Positions 20,865 to 28,961 of a stretch of DNA of 64,000 bases are shown one piece after another. The notes beneath the pieces are model-generated. The model was not told the DNA's origin, ran no database searches, and saw nothing but the letters and a program-made list of their open reading frames with translations. Both the position numbers and the translations under genes were made by a program. This DNA comes from Streptomyces finlayi. GTDB lineage: Bacteria > Actinomycetota > Actinomycetes > Streptomycetales > Streptomycetaceae. The stretch's first letter is position 1. The number at the start of each line of letters is the position of its first letter. The stretch covers positions 1,860,001-1,924,000 of the forward strand of contig NZ_CP045702.1 of the NCBI RefSeq assembly GCF_014216315.1, in the 5' to 3' direction.

Positions 20865-22820
20865 TCAGCGGATGGGCCGGTGGACGTTCTCCTTCGTCGA
20901 TGGGCCCGGGGTGGCGTCGGCGATCCACGGGCCGTCGCCGCTCGGGTCCACGACCCCGTCCTCCAGCCAGGTGTACGTCCCCGACAGGACGCCGTCGACC
21001 ACGCGCCGGTCGAGGTCGTCGGTGTTGGACCACAGGCGGGTGAAGAGTTCCTCGACCCGGATGCGGGACTGGTGGCAGAAGACGTCGGCCAGCTGGTAGG
21101 CCTCGCGGCCGTGCTCGCCCGTGGTGCGCAGGAGTTCGGCACGGACGCAGGCCGCGCTCATCGCGAAGAGTTCGGCGCCGATGTCGACGATCCGGCCGAG
21201 GAAGCCCTGTTTGGTCTCCATGCGGCCCTGCCAGCGGGACATGGCGTAGAAGGTGGAGCGGGCGAGCTTGCGGGACGCGCGTTCGGCGTACCGCAGATGG
21301 GTGGACAGGTCCGGGTGCCCCGTCGGGTGGAACTCGCTGTACGTACGGGGCAGTTGTCCGGGGCCCGTGACCAGCTTCGGGAGCCAGCGGGCGTAGAAGC
21401 CGGCCGCGTTCGCACCGGCCTTCGCCTTGGCTGACAGCGGCTTCTCGGGGTCGATGATGTCTCCGGCCACCTTGAGGTGGGCGTCGACGGCCTCGCGGGC
21501 GATCAGCAGGTGCATGATCTCCGTGGAGCCCTCGAAGATCCGGTTGATCCGCAGGTCGCGGAGCAACTGTTCGGCCGGAACGGCCCGTTCACCGCGGGCG
21601 GCGAGCGAGTCGGCGGTCTCGAAGCCGCGTCCGCCCCGGATCTGGACCAGTTCGTCGGCGATGAGACAGCCCATCTCGGAGCCGTACAGCTTGGCCAGCG
21701 CGGCTTCGATGCGGATGTCGTTGCGGTCCTCGTCGGCCATCTGCGAGGCGAGGTCGACGATGGCCTCCAGCGCGAAGGTGGTCGCGGCGATGAAGGAGAT
21801 CTTCGCGCCGACGGCCTCGTGCCGGGCGACGGGCCTGCCCCACTGCTCCCGCACGGCCGTCCATTCGCGGGCGATCCTCAGGCTCCACTTGCCCGCTCCC
21901 ACGCACATGGCGGGCAGCGAGAGGCGGCCGGTGTTGAGGGTGGTCAGGGCGATCTTGAGGCCGGCGCCCTCGGGGCCGATGCGGTTGGCGGCGGGGACCC
22001 GGACCCGGTGGAACCGCGTGACGCCGTTCTCCAGGCCGCGCAGGCCCATGAAGGCGTTACGGTGCTCGACGGTGATGCCCGGGGCGTCGGCCTCGACGAC
22101 GAAGGCGGTGATCCCACCCTTGTGGCCCTCGGACACCGGGACCCGGGCCATGACGACGAGCAGATCGGCTACGACCCCGTTGGTGGTCCACAGCTTCACA
22201 CCGTCGAGCACGTAGTCCTCGCCGTCGGGCACGGCGGAGGTGGCGAGCCTGGCCGGGTCGGACCCGACGTCGGGTTCGGTGAGGAGGAACGCCGAGATGT
22301 CGGTACGGGCCAGCCGGGGCAGGAAGGCGTCCTTCTGCTCCTGTGTGCCGAAGATCTTCAGCGGCTGCGGTACCCCGATCGACTGATGCGCGGAGAGCAG
22401 GGCGCCGATCGCGGGGCTGGCGGAGCCGATCAGGGCGAGGGCCTTGTTGTAGTACACCTGGGTGAGCCCGAGGCCGCCGTAGCCGGTGGAGATCTTCATG
22501 CCGAGGGCGCCGAGTTCCTTGAGGCCGTTGATCACCTCGTCGGGAATTCTGGCCTCGCGCTCGATCAGCGCGCCGTCGATCCTCGTCTCGCAGAAGTCCC
22601 GCAGCCGGGCGAGGAACTCCTCACCGCGCCGTACGTCCTCGTCGGCCGGGAGCGGATGGGGGTGGATCAGATCGAGCCGGAAGCGGCCGAGGAAGAGTTC
22701 CTTGGCGAAACTGGGCTTGCGCCAGTCCTGCTCACGGGCGGCCTCGGCCACCCTGCGCGCTTCACGCTCGGTGACTTTGGGTGCCTGGGGCGGTTCGGGT
22801 GGTGCGGATGGGGCGGACAT
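20865..22820 (-). CDS. Acyl-CoA dehydrogenase, long VLCAD/ACAD9-like form
   Basis: A 651-residue flavoprotein expected to oxidise acyl-CoA thioesters to enoyl-CoA in beta-oxidation. FAD-binding landmarks are FLLTEPDVGSDPARL and LWTTNGVVADLL, and the C-terminal core has LLRDLRINRIFEGSTEIMH. About 200 extra C-terminal residues follow, as in the long-chain VLCAD group. ATG 22820 follows GAGGTGAG. The chain-length preference cannot be read from sequence. It marks the left boundary of the accessory segment. Confidence 0.92.
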   Translation of the reverse strand: MSAPSAPPEPPQAPKVTEREARRVAEAAREQDWRKPSFAKELFLGRFRLDLIHPHPLPADEDVRRGEEFLARLRDFCETRIDGALIEREARIPDEVINGLKELGALGMKISTGYGGLGLTQVYYNKALALIGSASPAIGALLSAHQSIGVPQPLKIFGTQEQKDAFLPRLARTDISAFLLTEPDVGSDPARLATSAVPDGEDYVLDGVKLWTTNGVVADLLVVMARVPVSEGHKGGITAFVVEADAPGITVEHRNAFMGLRGLENGVTRFHRVRVPAANRIGPEGAGLKIALTTLNTGRLSLPAMCVGAGKWSLRIAREWTAVREQWGRPVARHEAVGAKISFIAATTFALEAIVDLASQMADEDRNDIRIEAALAKLYGSEMGCLIADELVQIRGGRGFETADSLAARGERAVPAEQLLRDLRINRIFEGSTEIMHLLIAREAVDAHLKVAGDIIDPEKPLSAKAKAGANAAGFYARWLPKLVTGPGQLPRTYSEFHPTGHPDLSTHLRYAERASRKLARSTFYAMSRWQGRMETKQGFLGRIVDIGAELFAMSAACVRAELLRTTGEHGREAYQLADVFCHQSRIRVEELFTRLWSNTDDLDRRVVDGVLSGTYTWLEDGVVDPSGDGPWIADATPGPSTKENVHRPIR

Positions 22821-23382
22821 GAGGAGCTCACCTCGCCGCTGTCGGGTCGGGTGGGGCCGGTTGGATCGCGGTACCGGCCGGTGGTCTTTCCCCGGTCGGT
22901 ACCACTCGTCCGTGTGTACCCGATGCGACCCGCTCCCACCACCCCTGCGGCAGGGCGCGCGAACGGCCGCAGCCCCCGCACAGTGGTCGCCCCTCAAGTG
23001 CCCTGACCTGGCACTCTGCTCTGACCTGCAAGGACGTTGAGCGCCTCGACCCGCATCAACCCGCCTCGGCCCGTCCTGGGCCGGTTCAGCAGACCTCCGT
23101 GTTCGTTCCCACGGGAACACGGCCGGGCGGTGAGAGCTGGTATCCGCCGGAACAGGGCGCTCGCCGCCACCCTCCTGCGGACACGCTCAGAGTTGGCAGA
23201 AACTGATCCGCCGCTCGAGTTAGCCGGCGAGGCCCACCGGCCGTACTGGACCGGCGGTTCACGGGTGTCCTGTCCCCTCAGCGCTCCGGGACCCACTTCC
23301 CTTCGGAGGACCCGAGTGGGTGCCGCCCGCAAGGGAGCTCCCACGGACCGATCGCACGGACCTCTGCCGGGCCGAGGCGGCA
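22821..23382. other. 562-bp gap without a supported gene
   Basis: Only low-quality overlapping frames are present on both strands. A short dyad (CCGTGTTC ... GAACACGG, about 23098-23123) is visible. It separates the core acyl-CoA dehydrogenase from the accessory operon and may contain decayed sequence. No tRNA or attachment repeat was recognised. Confidence 0.5.
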
Positions 23383-24204
23383 CTAGTACGACTGGACGTC
23401 GCTGGCCGCGCCACCAATGCTCATGACCGCGTAAGGGACTGACCACACTGCCGGGTGGGCAATCCCCCGACCGTGGTACCCGTCATCCCCGAAGGCGTCG
23501 CCGTGGTCGGCGCACAGGATGACCAACCACGGCCCGCGCTGGGCCAGCCCCTCCATGAGTCGGCCGAGGTGCTCGTCTGCGTACCGCAGGGCAGCAGCCT
23601 GCGACTCCCACGAATCCGTGCTCTGGCCGAGGTAATGCCCGTGTGGGACATGCGTCGCGCTCACGTTGACGAACAGGAACAGTGGTCGCCCGCTGTGCCG
23701 ATCCGCTACATCGAGCGCCTTGTCGACCTGGTGTCGTGTGGAATCCGGGTCCGGGGAGCAGAACTCCGGTCGCCAGTAGTCCTCTTGGAACATGTTCGGC
23801 AGGACGGACCCGAGCGGAGTCTCACGTGAGAAATAGGTGACGCCTCCCACGCAGGCCGTCCGGTATCCGTGCTGCGTCAGCCCGGTCAGCAGGTCCGGGG
23901 CATCGAAGACGAACGTCGAGGGGTGCGGTGTCTTGAAGGCTGGCGGTCGGCACTCCCACAGCCGCGGCGGCTGTACGGGCTGTGGGAGCTTCGGCAGGAA
24001 CCCTGAGAAGAACGCCATGTGCGCAGGCAAGGTGAAGGTGCCCGGTGTCCTTCGGTCCTCCCAATGCTCTCCCGGCAACCAGTTGGCTAGGCGAGGCGTG
24101 CCGCCCGCCGCGGTGGTGGCACGGGCCACGTCGTACCGCAAGGAGTCCAGCGTCACGAATGCGATGCCGTGGCCCTGGCCGACGACTTCCCGGACATAGA
24201 TCAT
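23383..24204 (-). CDS. Alkaline-phosphatase-superfamily hydrolase, STM4013-like
   Basis: A 273-residue metal hydrolase of the sulfatase/phosphodiesterase fold. The N-terminal metal site is FVTLDSLRYD (Asp20), the nucleophile region is GTFTLPAHMAFFSGFLP (Thr56 or Thr58) and the second metal site is CADHGDAFGDDGYHG (Asp233, His234). Wording such as TPLGSVLPNMF and the final HPAVWSVPYA agree with my memory of the STM4013/SEN3800 family, which in other bacteria is linked to radical SAM genes. The natural substrate is unknown. The start overlaps the preceding gene by 4 bp. It is the last gene of the accessory operon. Confidence 0.85.
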   Translation of the reverse strand: MIYVREVVGQGHGIAFVTLDSLRYDVARATTAAGGTPRLANWLPGEHWEDRRTPGTFTLPAHMAFFSGFLPKLPQPVQPPRLWECRPPAFKTPHPSTFVFDAPDLLTGLTQHGYRTACVGGVTYFSRETPLGSVLPNMFQEDYWRPEFCSPDPDSTRHQVDKALDVADRHSGRPLFLFVNVSATHVPHGHYLGQSTDSWESQAAALRYADEHLGRLMEGLAQRGPWLVILCADHGDAFGDDGYHGRGIAHPAVWSVPYAVMSIGGAASDVQSY

Positions 24205-24710
24205 GCCGCGGCGTCCTGCACCGCCACCAGGTCCCGCCGGTCCACGACGCGGCCCTTGGCGCCTTCGTTGACAGGGATCGGCACGTTGTCGGTCTCGATC
24301 ATTTCGCGGATCTCGGCCAGGTGATCCTCTTCAACCGACTGACCGTCCGATCCGAACAGACTGATGGTGACCGTCTCGCCGCCGACGTCGCCTTGGGCCG
24401 TCGCGATCAGCGCAGCCGGCACACCGCCGAGGCCGGCCGCGACCCGCAGCAGTGTCCGTTCGTCCGCCGCCCCCAGGTTCGACACCTCACACGCCCAGTG
24501 CTGGGCATTCATCGCGCCCCGCTGAAAGCCGTCGGCGAACTCCAAGCTCGTCGCCTCACCGTCGTGCGCGAGGACGAGCCGGCTGGTCTTGCTGACGACG
24601 ACGAAGCAAGAGGCGACCCACCAAGACACCCCCTCGTGGATCTCGCCGGGGAACGCACCAGATGCACGGCCATCACGGATAACGGCGGCAGTCCTGATCG
24701 GATTAAGCAC
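24201..24710 (-). CDS. Degenerate phosphohexomutase domain-I protein
   Basis: A 169-residue protein starting at GTG 24710. I read it as a stand-alone, diverged first domain of the phosphoglucomutase/phosphomannomutase family. LVLAHDGEATSLEFADGF (46-63) matches the usual vGxDgRxsSxxFaxAf, LGAADERTLLRVAAGLGG follows the domain's helix, and ALIATAQGD (100-108) stands where the phosphoserine loop TASHNP should be. The catalytic Ser is absent, as are domains II-IV (a full enzyme has about 450 residues). It overlaps the kinase gene by 8 bp and the hydrolase gene by 4 bp. A binding or scaffold role is inferred. The fold assignment rests on motif spacing only. Confidence 0.6.
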   Translation of the reverse strand: MLNPIRTAAVIRDGRASGAFPGEIHEGVSWWVASCFVVVSKTSRLVLAHDGEATSLEFADGFQRGAMNAQHWACEVSNLGAADERTLLRVAAGLGGVPAALIATAQGDVGGETVTISLFGSDGQSVEEDHLAEIREMIETDNVPIPVNEGAKGRVVDRRDLVAVQDAAA

Positions 24711-25338
24711 GACTGATCTCCAGGGTGGTCACGATGGTGGCGGCCAGCTCTTCGGGCGTCTGGTCATCGGTGTCCAGGACGACGCCGGTCGGGTCCTCGG
24801 CGGCCACGGCGGCGAAGTTCCTCAGGAGCGTGGACAGGCGGCCGGGGACGTCGAACAGTGCGGTGTCGTCCTCTTTCAGGTCCGACTTGTTCTTCATCCG
24901 GGCCCTCAAGGTCTTCTCGGAGCACAGGAGGTAGAACGTGTGATCCGGGACGGTGAAGTACGAGGCGAACGGGGCGACCAGGCGGCGCACCGCCTCGACG
25001 GGGACACCGTTGACGGCGGCGTGGCAGGCGATGACCGAGGACAGGTACCGGTCAGCGACGACCGGGCCCTTGGCCAGGCCCTCCGAGATCACGTCGGAGG
25101 CGTGCAGGGCTCCGGAGAGGTAGAACGCGAACTGCGGGAGCGCCCTGGCCTCCCGGTTGACCGCCGACGACAGCCGGGTCATCGGCTCCGGCAGGGTGTG
25201 CAGGGTCACGGCGCCGAGCTGCTCGGCGACAGCCCGCGTCAGCGTGGACTTACCCACGCCAGACACCCCCTCGATCACAACGAACGGGCCCTGCCGTTCC
25301 ACATCTGCGGGCGTGTACGGGCCGGACAGCAGACTCAT
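24703..25338 (-). CDS. Thymidylate-kinase-like P-loop nucleotide kinase
   Basis: A 211-residue kinase with P-loop GVSGVGKST (24-32), the DRY motif of thymidylate kinases in VVADRYLSSVIACHAAV (D96-Y98) and a charged LID-like RMKNKSDLKEDD. The length is that of dTMP/dNMP kinases. It is very unlikely to be the housekeeping Tmk, because it is embedded with 4-bp and 8-bp overlaps between a radical SAM gene and a mutase-like gene. It probably phosphorylates a nucleoside monophosphate or analogue made by the neighbouring enzymes, which is inference. Confidence 0.8.
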   Translation of the reverse strand: MSLLSGPYTPADVERQGPFVVIEGVSGVGKSTLTRAVAEQLGAVTLHTLPEPMTRLSSAVNREARALPQFAFYLSGALHASDVISEGLAKGPVVADRYLSSVIACHAAVNGVPVEAVRRLVAPFASYFTVPDHTFYLLCSEKTLRARMKNKSDLKEDDTALFDVPGRLSTLLRNFAAVAAEDPTGVVLDTDDQTPEELAATIVTTLEISRA

Positions 25339-26360
25339 AGGGTCCCCTCAGTGAAGGCAGTCATGTGCGCCGCTACGGCAGCCGGGATGGTCTCCGGATC
25401 GGACAGTAGCGGCAGGACGTCCAGGCGTAGATCGTCGCGCAGCAGGCACGGCTGAATCCCGCCAGCGTGGTCCAGGCGCAGAGCCCAGAACCCTTCAACG
25501 CAGTTCGCTCGCTGGGGGCACGGCCCGCACTGCCCGACGTGGTGTCGCCCCAAGCCCTTCTGGATGACGTCGATTTCGATTCCGTCGACACGGAACACGC
25601 GGCGCCCCTGACCGACGCCGACGATCTCCACGCTCTCGCTGTCGGTCAGCGTCCGCAGCTGATCGATGATGCCCTGCGCGGACACAGCGGAGCTCTGGCG
25701 GTCGCCGTTGAAGTCCGTGTCCACCAGCTCGATGAACTGCACCGGCATCCGGTGATCGAGTGCGTAGTCCAGGATGGCCCGGACCTCGTGCTCGTTCTCA
25801 CGCTGGAGGAGCGTGTTCAGCTCGACTCGGTCGAAGATCTCCCGGGCGGCCTCAATGCCGTCCAGGATGGTCGCGATCCCGATGCGGGTATGCGCGATCG
25901 CGCGCAGCGTCTCGTCGGAGAAGTAGTGAAGGCTCACCTTCACTTTGTCCAGCGGCGTCTGGGCCAGCCACTCCTGGTGAGTGCGCACCAGCGTGCCGTT
26001 GGTGATGAGGGTGTACGAGGTGTCGGGGCCGGGCGCCGACAGCTGAGTGAGGACTGGCCGCGCCAGCGGTGACGCCAGCGGTTCACCGCCGGTGAAGTAC
26101 ACGCGCTTGAGCCCGGAATCGACCAGGCCGGCGATCAGTCCCAGGTAGTGGTCGGCTGCCAGCTCACGGGCTCGTGGCTGCGCTTCCCTGTTCAGGTGGG
26201 TGAAGGGCGGAGGGACGTCACCCTCGTTGTGACAGAACCAGCACTTGATGTTGCAGCGCGGTGTCAGTGAAACACGCAGCTGACCGCGCAGCGTCGCGAA
26301 GTTCCGCAGTGCTGTCCAGTCAACAGCCTCTGTGATCGGTGGTGGTGCGACGTGGGACAC
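25335..26360 (-). CDS. MoaA-like radical SAM enzyme with auxiliary Cys cluster
   Basis: A 341-residue protein starting at GTG 26360 with GGAGG five bases upstream. The radical SAM cluster motif is CNIKCWFC (Cys36, 40, 43), and GGEP (91-94) binds SAM. A C-terminal cysteine set (C278, C281, C287, C305 in CGPCPQRANC and GGIQPCLL) with LRLDHAGG resembles the second [4Fe-4S] site of MoaA, where nucleotide substrates bind, but the spacing differs from the MoaA C-x2-C-x13-C. It is therefore not a normal molybdopterin gene, and no other moa genes are near. First large gene of the overlapping accessory operon. Confidence 0.87.
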   Translation of the reverse strand: MSHVAPPPITEAVDWTALRNFATLRGQLRVSLTPRCNIKCWFCHNEGDVPPPFTHLNREAQPRARELAADHYLGLIAGLVDSGLKRVYFTGGEPLASPLARPVLTQLSAPGPDTSYTLITNGTLVRTHQEWLAQTPLDKVKVSLHYFSDETLRAIAHTRIGIATILDGIEAAREIFDRVELNTLLQRENEHEVRAILDYALDHRMPVQFIELVDTDFNGDRQSSAVSAQGIIDQLRTLTDSESVEIVGVGQGRRVFRVDGIEIDVIQKGLGRHHVGQCGPCPQRANCVEGFWALRLDHAGGIQPCLLRDDLRLDVLPLLSDPETIPAAVAAHMTAFTEGTL

Positions 26361-26437
26361 GTTGCCTCCGATGGTGTTGGCGGCCAGGGCCACTCGGCCC
26401 CGCCTTCGGCTGTGTTCGGGCGGGTGTTTGCGGGCGC

Positions 26438-26626
26438 TCAGCGCTGCGCGTTGTACTCGCGGACCAGGACCTCCAGCCGCTGGACGCACGGCTCGCAGGC
26501 ATGCATCGGGGCGTGCCCGTGGTCCTGCCTCTGTACGGGGCCGAGCCACATCACCGCCACGTCGGCGTCGTCGCAGCGCCAGCACAAACCCACGACCCAA
26601 GTCGCTTCCACGGGTCGGCTACCCAC
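26438..26626 (-). CDS. Small Cys-rich (zinc-finger-like) protein
   Basis: A 62-residue protein (GTG start at 26626, or an internal GTG). It carries CWRC and CEPC pairs flanking VAVMWLGPVQ and GHAPMHACEP, a pattern I recall in small proteins encoded beside XRE-TPR regulators in Streptomyces. The four Cys could bind one zinc ion. It overlaps the preceding 28-codon gene by 8 bp and lies 77 bp upstream of the radical SAM start. Function unknown. Confidence 0.65.
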   Translation of the reverse strand: MGSRPVEATWVVGLCWRCDDADVAVMWLGPVQRQDHGHAPMHACEPCVQRLEVLVREYNAQR

Positions 26627-26705
26627 GGAGGATGCCGAGGGCCAGGGCGCCGATCAGCCCGAAAAGGGTCAAGACGTAGACGATCTGGTGGGTGCGCTCA
26701 CGCAC
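26619..26705 (-). CDS. 28-residue single-pass membrane peptide
   Basis: A GTG at 26705 preceded by GAGGAGAAGCCCC opens a 28-codon frame. It begins VRERTHQ and continues as one hydrophobic helix (IVYVLTLFGLIGALALGIL) before ending RG. The ribosome site is the best in the area. The stop overlaps the next gene by 8 bp, which suggests coupling. It could be a leader, a small membrane regulator or a toxin-like peptide; nothing decides. Confidence 0.55.
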   Translation of the reverse strand: MRERTHQIVYVLTLFGLIGALALGILRG

Positions 26706-26876
26706 GGGGCTTCTCCTCGGCGGCCGAGAGGCAAGCCCCGGAGACAGTGGTGGACCCACCCCGGCCGTTCTCGTGCCCGGGGGAGCGCACAAATGCCGCA
26801 CGGGCCGCGGCCAGCCGGGGTGGAAGCCTCGTGGCAGGACCACGCTCGATCACGGCGACTCCTCAACAGTCGTCGC

Positions 26877-26963
26877 CCCGGGTATGCGGACAGCATTACT
26901 CCCGGGGCCTTCAACGTCGAGAGTGGTATTCCTGCGATACCCCCGCGTCCCGGCGAGCGGTAT
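26877..26963. promoter_or_regulatory. Divergent promoter/operator region of the accessory cluster
   Basis: The 26706-27029 gap lies between the leftward small-gene/radical SAM operon and the rightward XRE regulator. It holds a CCCCGGG...CCCGGGG dyad (26877-26907), a GGTAT-N7-ATACC inverted repeat (26925-26941) and further GGTAT copies at 26881 and 26959. These are plausible sites for the XRE-TPR protein. No clear -10/-35 pair was assigned and no other gene is supported in the gap. Confidence 0.45.
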
Positions 26964-27029
26964 CCCCATGATGGGTAGACGCCCTGAACCGCCGCCGCGC
27001 AGACTCGCGTCAGCAGGATGAAGCACCGC

Positions 27030-28334
27030 ATGACCTACAAGCCGTCTACGGCCCTGCCGCGTGACCTCCTGGACGACGACGAGGTACAACGTGCGCTCAT
27101 GGCGCACGACTTCGGAGTGGTGTTCCGGATTGCGCGCGAACGAGCAGGGATCAGCTACTCGAAGATCGCGGCCGAATGCGACATCAAGCCCGAGCGAGTC
27201 GGGACGCTCGCGCGCGGCCAAGGTCGGATCACCACGTTCGAGAAGATCGCGCAGATCGCCGATGCCTTACGAGTCCCGGGGTGCGTGGTCGGCCTCACCG
27301 CCCGCCCATGGGAGGTGGCCGACGCTCCTGCTGGAAGTCCCAGCGCAGAGAACGGACCACACGTGCGTCGCCGAGCAATCCTCCAGGCAGCAACCGGCCT
27401 TGCCGCCGCCCTCCCCACCCTCCACCAAACAGCCCCGCCACTCCGCATCACCGACACCTACGTGGACCGGCTCCGTGAACGCACCGCCCGCCTCCGGCGC
27501 CTGGACGAAGTCCTCGGCGGTGGCGACACGTACCGCGTGTACCTCGGCGAAGTGCAGCGCACGAAGAGTGACCTGCGAAGCGCCTCGTTCACTGTTGGGG
27601 CGCGACGCCGGCTGACCGCGCTCCTCGCCGAGCAAGCACAGCAAGCGGGCTGGGCGGCGTTCGACGGTGGCCGCCCGCGCGACGCCGTGGCCCTGTACGA
27701 AGAGAGCCGCACGTACGCCCGCGAGGCCGGGGACGTCGACCTGTACGGCAACTCCTTGGCGTTCCTCGCGTACGAGGCTCTCGCAGATGACCGGCGTACC
27801 GCGGTGGGTTTCGCGGTCGACTCCTGCGCGACCATCACCGCCCGTACGCCGTCCACCGTCCAAGCACTCCTGTACGAACGTCTCGCCTGGGCGTGCGCCG
27901 TCGACGGCCAGGCGAAGGCCACCGAGAAGGCCCTGACCCTCGCCTGCGAAGCTCTCGCCGATCCACGCGCCGGCGAGCCGCAGCCGGACTGGTCCGTCTG
28001 GGTCGACAACACGGAACTCGACATCATGACCGGCCGCTGCTGGACGGCGCTGCGCCGCCCCTTGCGTGCCGTGCCGGTCCTCTCCCGCGCCCTGGACCGG
28101 TATTCCGACGACCACGCACGGGACAAGGCCCTGTACCTGTCCTGGCTCGCCGACGCCTACCTCACCGCTGGTGAGGTCGAGCAGGCAGCCGCAACGGTCG
28201 GGCGCGCCCTCGAACTCTCCATGGACGTCGCATCCATCCGGCCGCGGCAGCGCCTCGTCCCGCTCCTCGAATACCTACGCCCCCACGCGGAACTGCAAAT
28301 CGTCCGTGACGTCCTGGAGCTGGCCGCCAGCTAG
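27030..28334 (+). CDS. XRE-family regulator with C-terminal TPR region
   Basis: A 434-residue protein. The N-terminal HTH (about 33-80) reads FRIARERAGISYSKIAAECD ... GRITTFEKIAQIADAL. A linker with a hydrophobic RRRAILQAATGLAAALP follows. The C-terminal ~270 residues are Ala-rich helical repeats typical of TPR sensors (AWAAFDGGRPRDAVALYEES, YLSWLADAYLTAGEVEQAA). I use ATG 27030 because AGGA lies upstream at workable spacing; ATG 27018 is 12 bp earlier. It is divergent from the radical SAM operon and probably controls it. Its TAG stop overlaps the convergent cutA stop in CTAG. Confidence 0.88.
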   Translation: MTYKPSTALPRDLLDDDEVQRALMAHDFGVVFRIARERAGISYSKIAAECDIKPERVGTLARGQGRITTFEKIAQIADALRVPGCVVGLTARPWEVADAPAGSPSAENGPHVRRRAILQAATGLAAALPTLHQTAPPLRITDTYVDRLRERTARLRRLDEVLGGGDTYRVYLGEVQRTKSDLRSASFTVGARRRLTALLAEQAQQAGWAAFDGGRPRDAVALYEESRTYAREAGDVDLYGNSLAFLAYEALADDRRTAVGFAVDSCATITARTPSTVQALLYERLAWACAVDGQAKATEKALTLACEALADPRAGEPQPDWSVWVDNTELDIMTGRCWTALRRPLRAVPVLSRALDRYSDDHARDKALYLSWLADAYLTAGEVEQAAATVGRALELSMDVASIRPRQRLVPLLEYLRPHAELQIVRDVLELAAS

Positions 28335-28654
28335 TCCCCTGCCACAGAGTCGCCGATCCACTGCAACGACCGTTCGGCCCCCAACACGATCGGTACGGCG
28401 CACAGCTCCGGGTTGTCCCACGGGTGATGCTCCAGGAGGTGCGCCTCAAGCTCCGGGTAGCGGACCTTCGACGTCTTGAGGAGGAGCTGCCACTCCTCGC
28501 CGGTGCCGTACTCGCCCAAGTGCCAGAACACGCTGGTGACCGGCCCAATAATCTGGGCGCCTGCCGCGAGCCGATACTGAACTGCCCCCGCAGCAAGGGC
28601 AACGGCCTGCTCTCGGGTTCTTGTAGCCGTGGATACCTGCACGTAGTCAGTCAT
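28331..28654 (-). CDS. cutA: Divalent-cation tolerance protein CutA
   Basis: A 107-residue CutA1-type protein, a trimeric ferredoxin-like fold of unclear physiological role. Family landmarks are VQVSTATRTREQA, GAQIIGPVTSVFWHLG, EEWQLLLKTSKVRYPELEAH and HHPWDNPELCAVPIVLG. ATG 28654 removes an upstream non-conserved extension of six residues. It converges on the XRE gene, sharing the stop-codon CTAG. Confidence 0.93.
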   Translation of the reverse strand: MTDYVQVSTATRTREQAVALAAGAVQYRLAAGAQIIGPVTSVFWHLGEYGTGEEWQLLLKTSKVRYPELEAHLLEHHPWDNPELCAVPIVLGAERSLQWIGDSVAGD

Positions 28655-28961
28655 GGGCGGGAGCCTAACCACACAGCCTCACGCCCGGCAGCACGCCCGA
28701 GAGCGCGACCGGCCCTGGGGGCCTTGACCACGCAAACACGAAAACGCCCGCCCGTAATGAGCGGGGCACCTTCGTCGGGTCCTGGCAGCACAGCTCCTGA
28801 ACTCAGCACGAGGGACAAGGCCGTTCTGCTGGATATGAGCTTTGGCGGACGTCCTCGCCTCCAGAGCAACTACGGAAGTGGTCCGCCGAGTTGGAGCGGG
28901 CACGCAGAGAGTTCGCGCGCAAAGCCCGCAACGAGCTCGGCGGCGCCCCCGCCGCCTGACG
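28655..28961. other. About 300 bp with decayed sequence
   Basis: No intact gene. A short rightward frame ending at the TGA near 28959 gives a Lys/Arg/Glu-rich helix (WSAELERARREFARKARNE), which could be the tail of a lost phage or transposase gene. It lies directly against the phage-like remnant to its right. Confidence 0.4.

Noticed and set aside
22994..23446. Open frames on both strands in the gap left of the hydrolase gene.
   Set aside because: Translations are low-complexity Arg/Pro/Gly with no domain, no ribosome site and mutual overlap.
24703..25338. Housekeeping thymidylate kinase (tmk).
   Set aside because: The motifs fit the fold, but the gene is embedded in an accessory operon with overlapping neighbours, and a core tmk is expected elsewhere.
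25335..26360. Prokaryotic viperin (ddhCTP synthase).
   Set aside because: A nearby nucleotide kinase made this attractive, but the cluster motif CNIKCWFCHNEG and the extra C-terminal cysteines are MoaA-like and not the viperin pattern.
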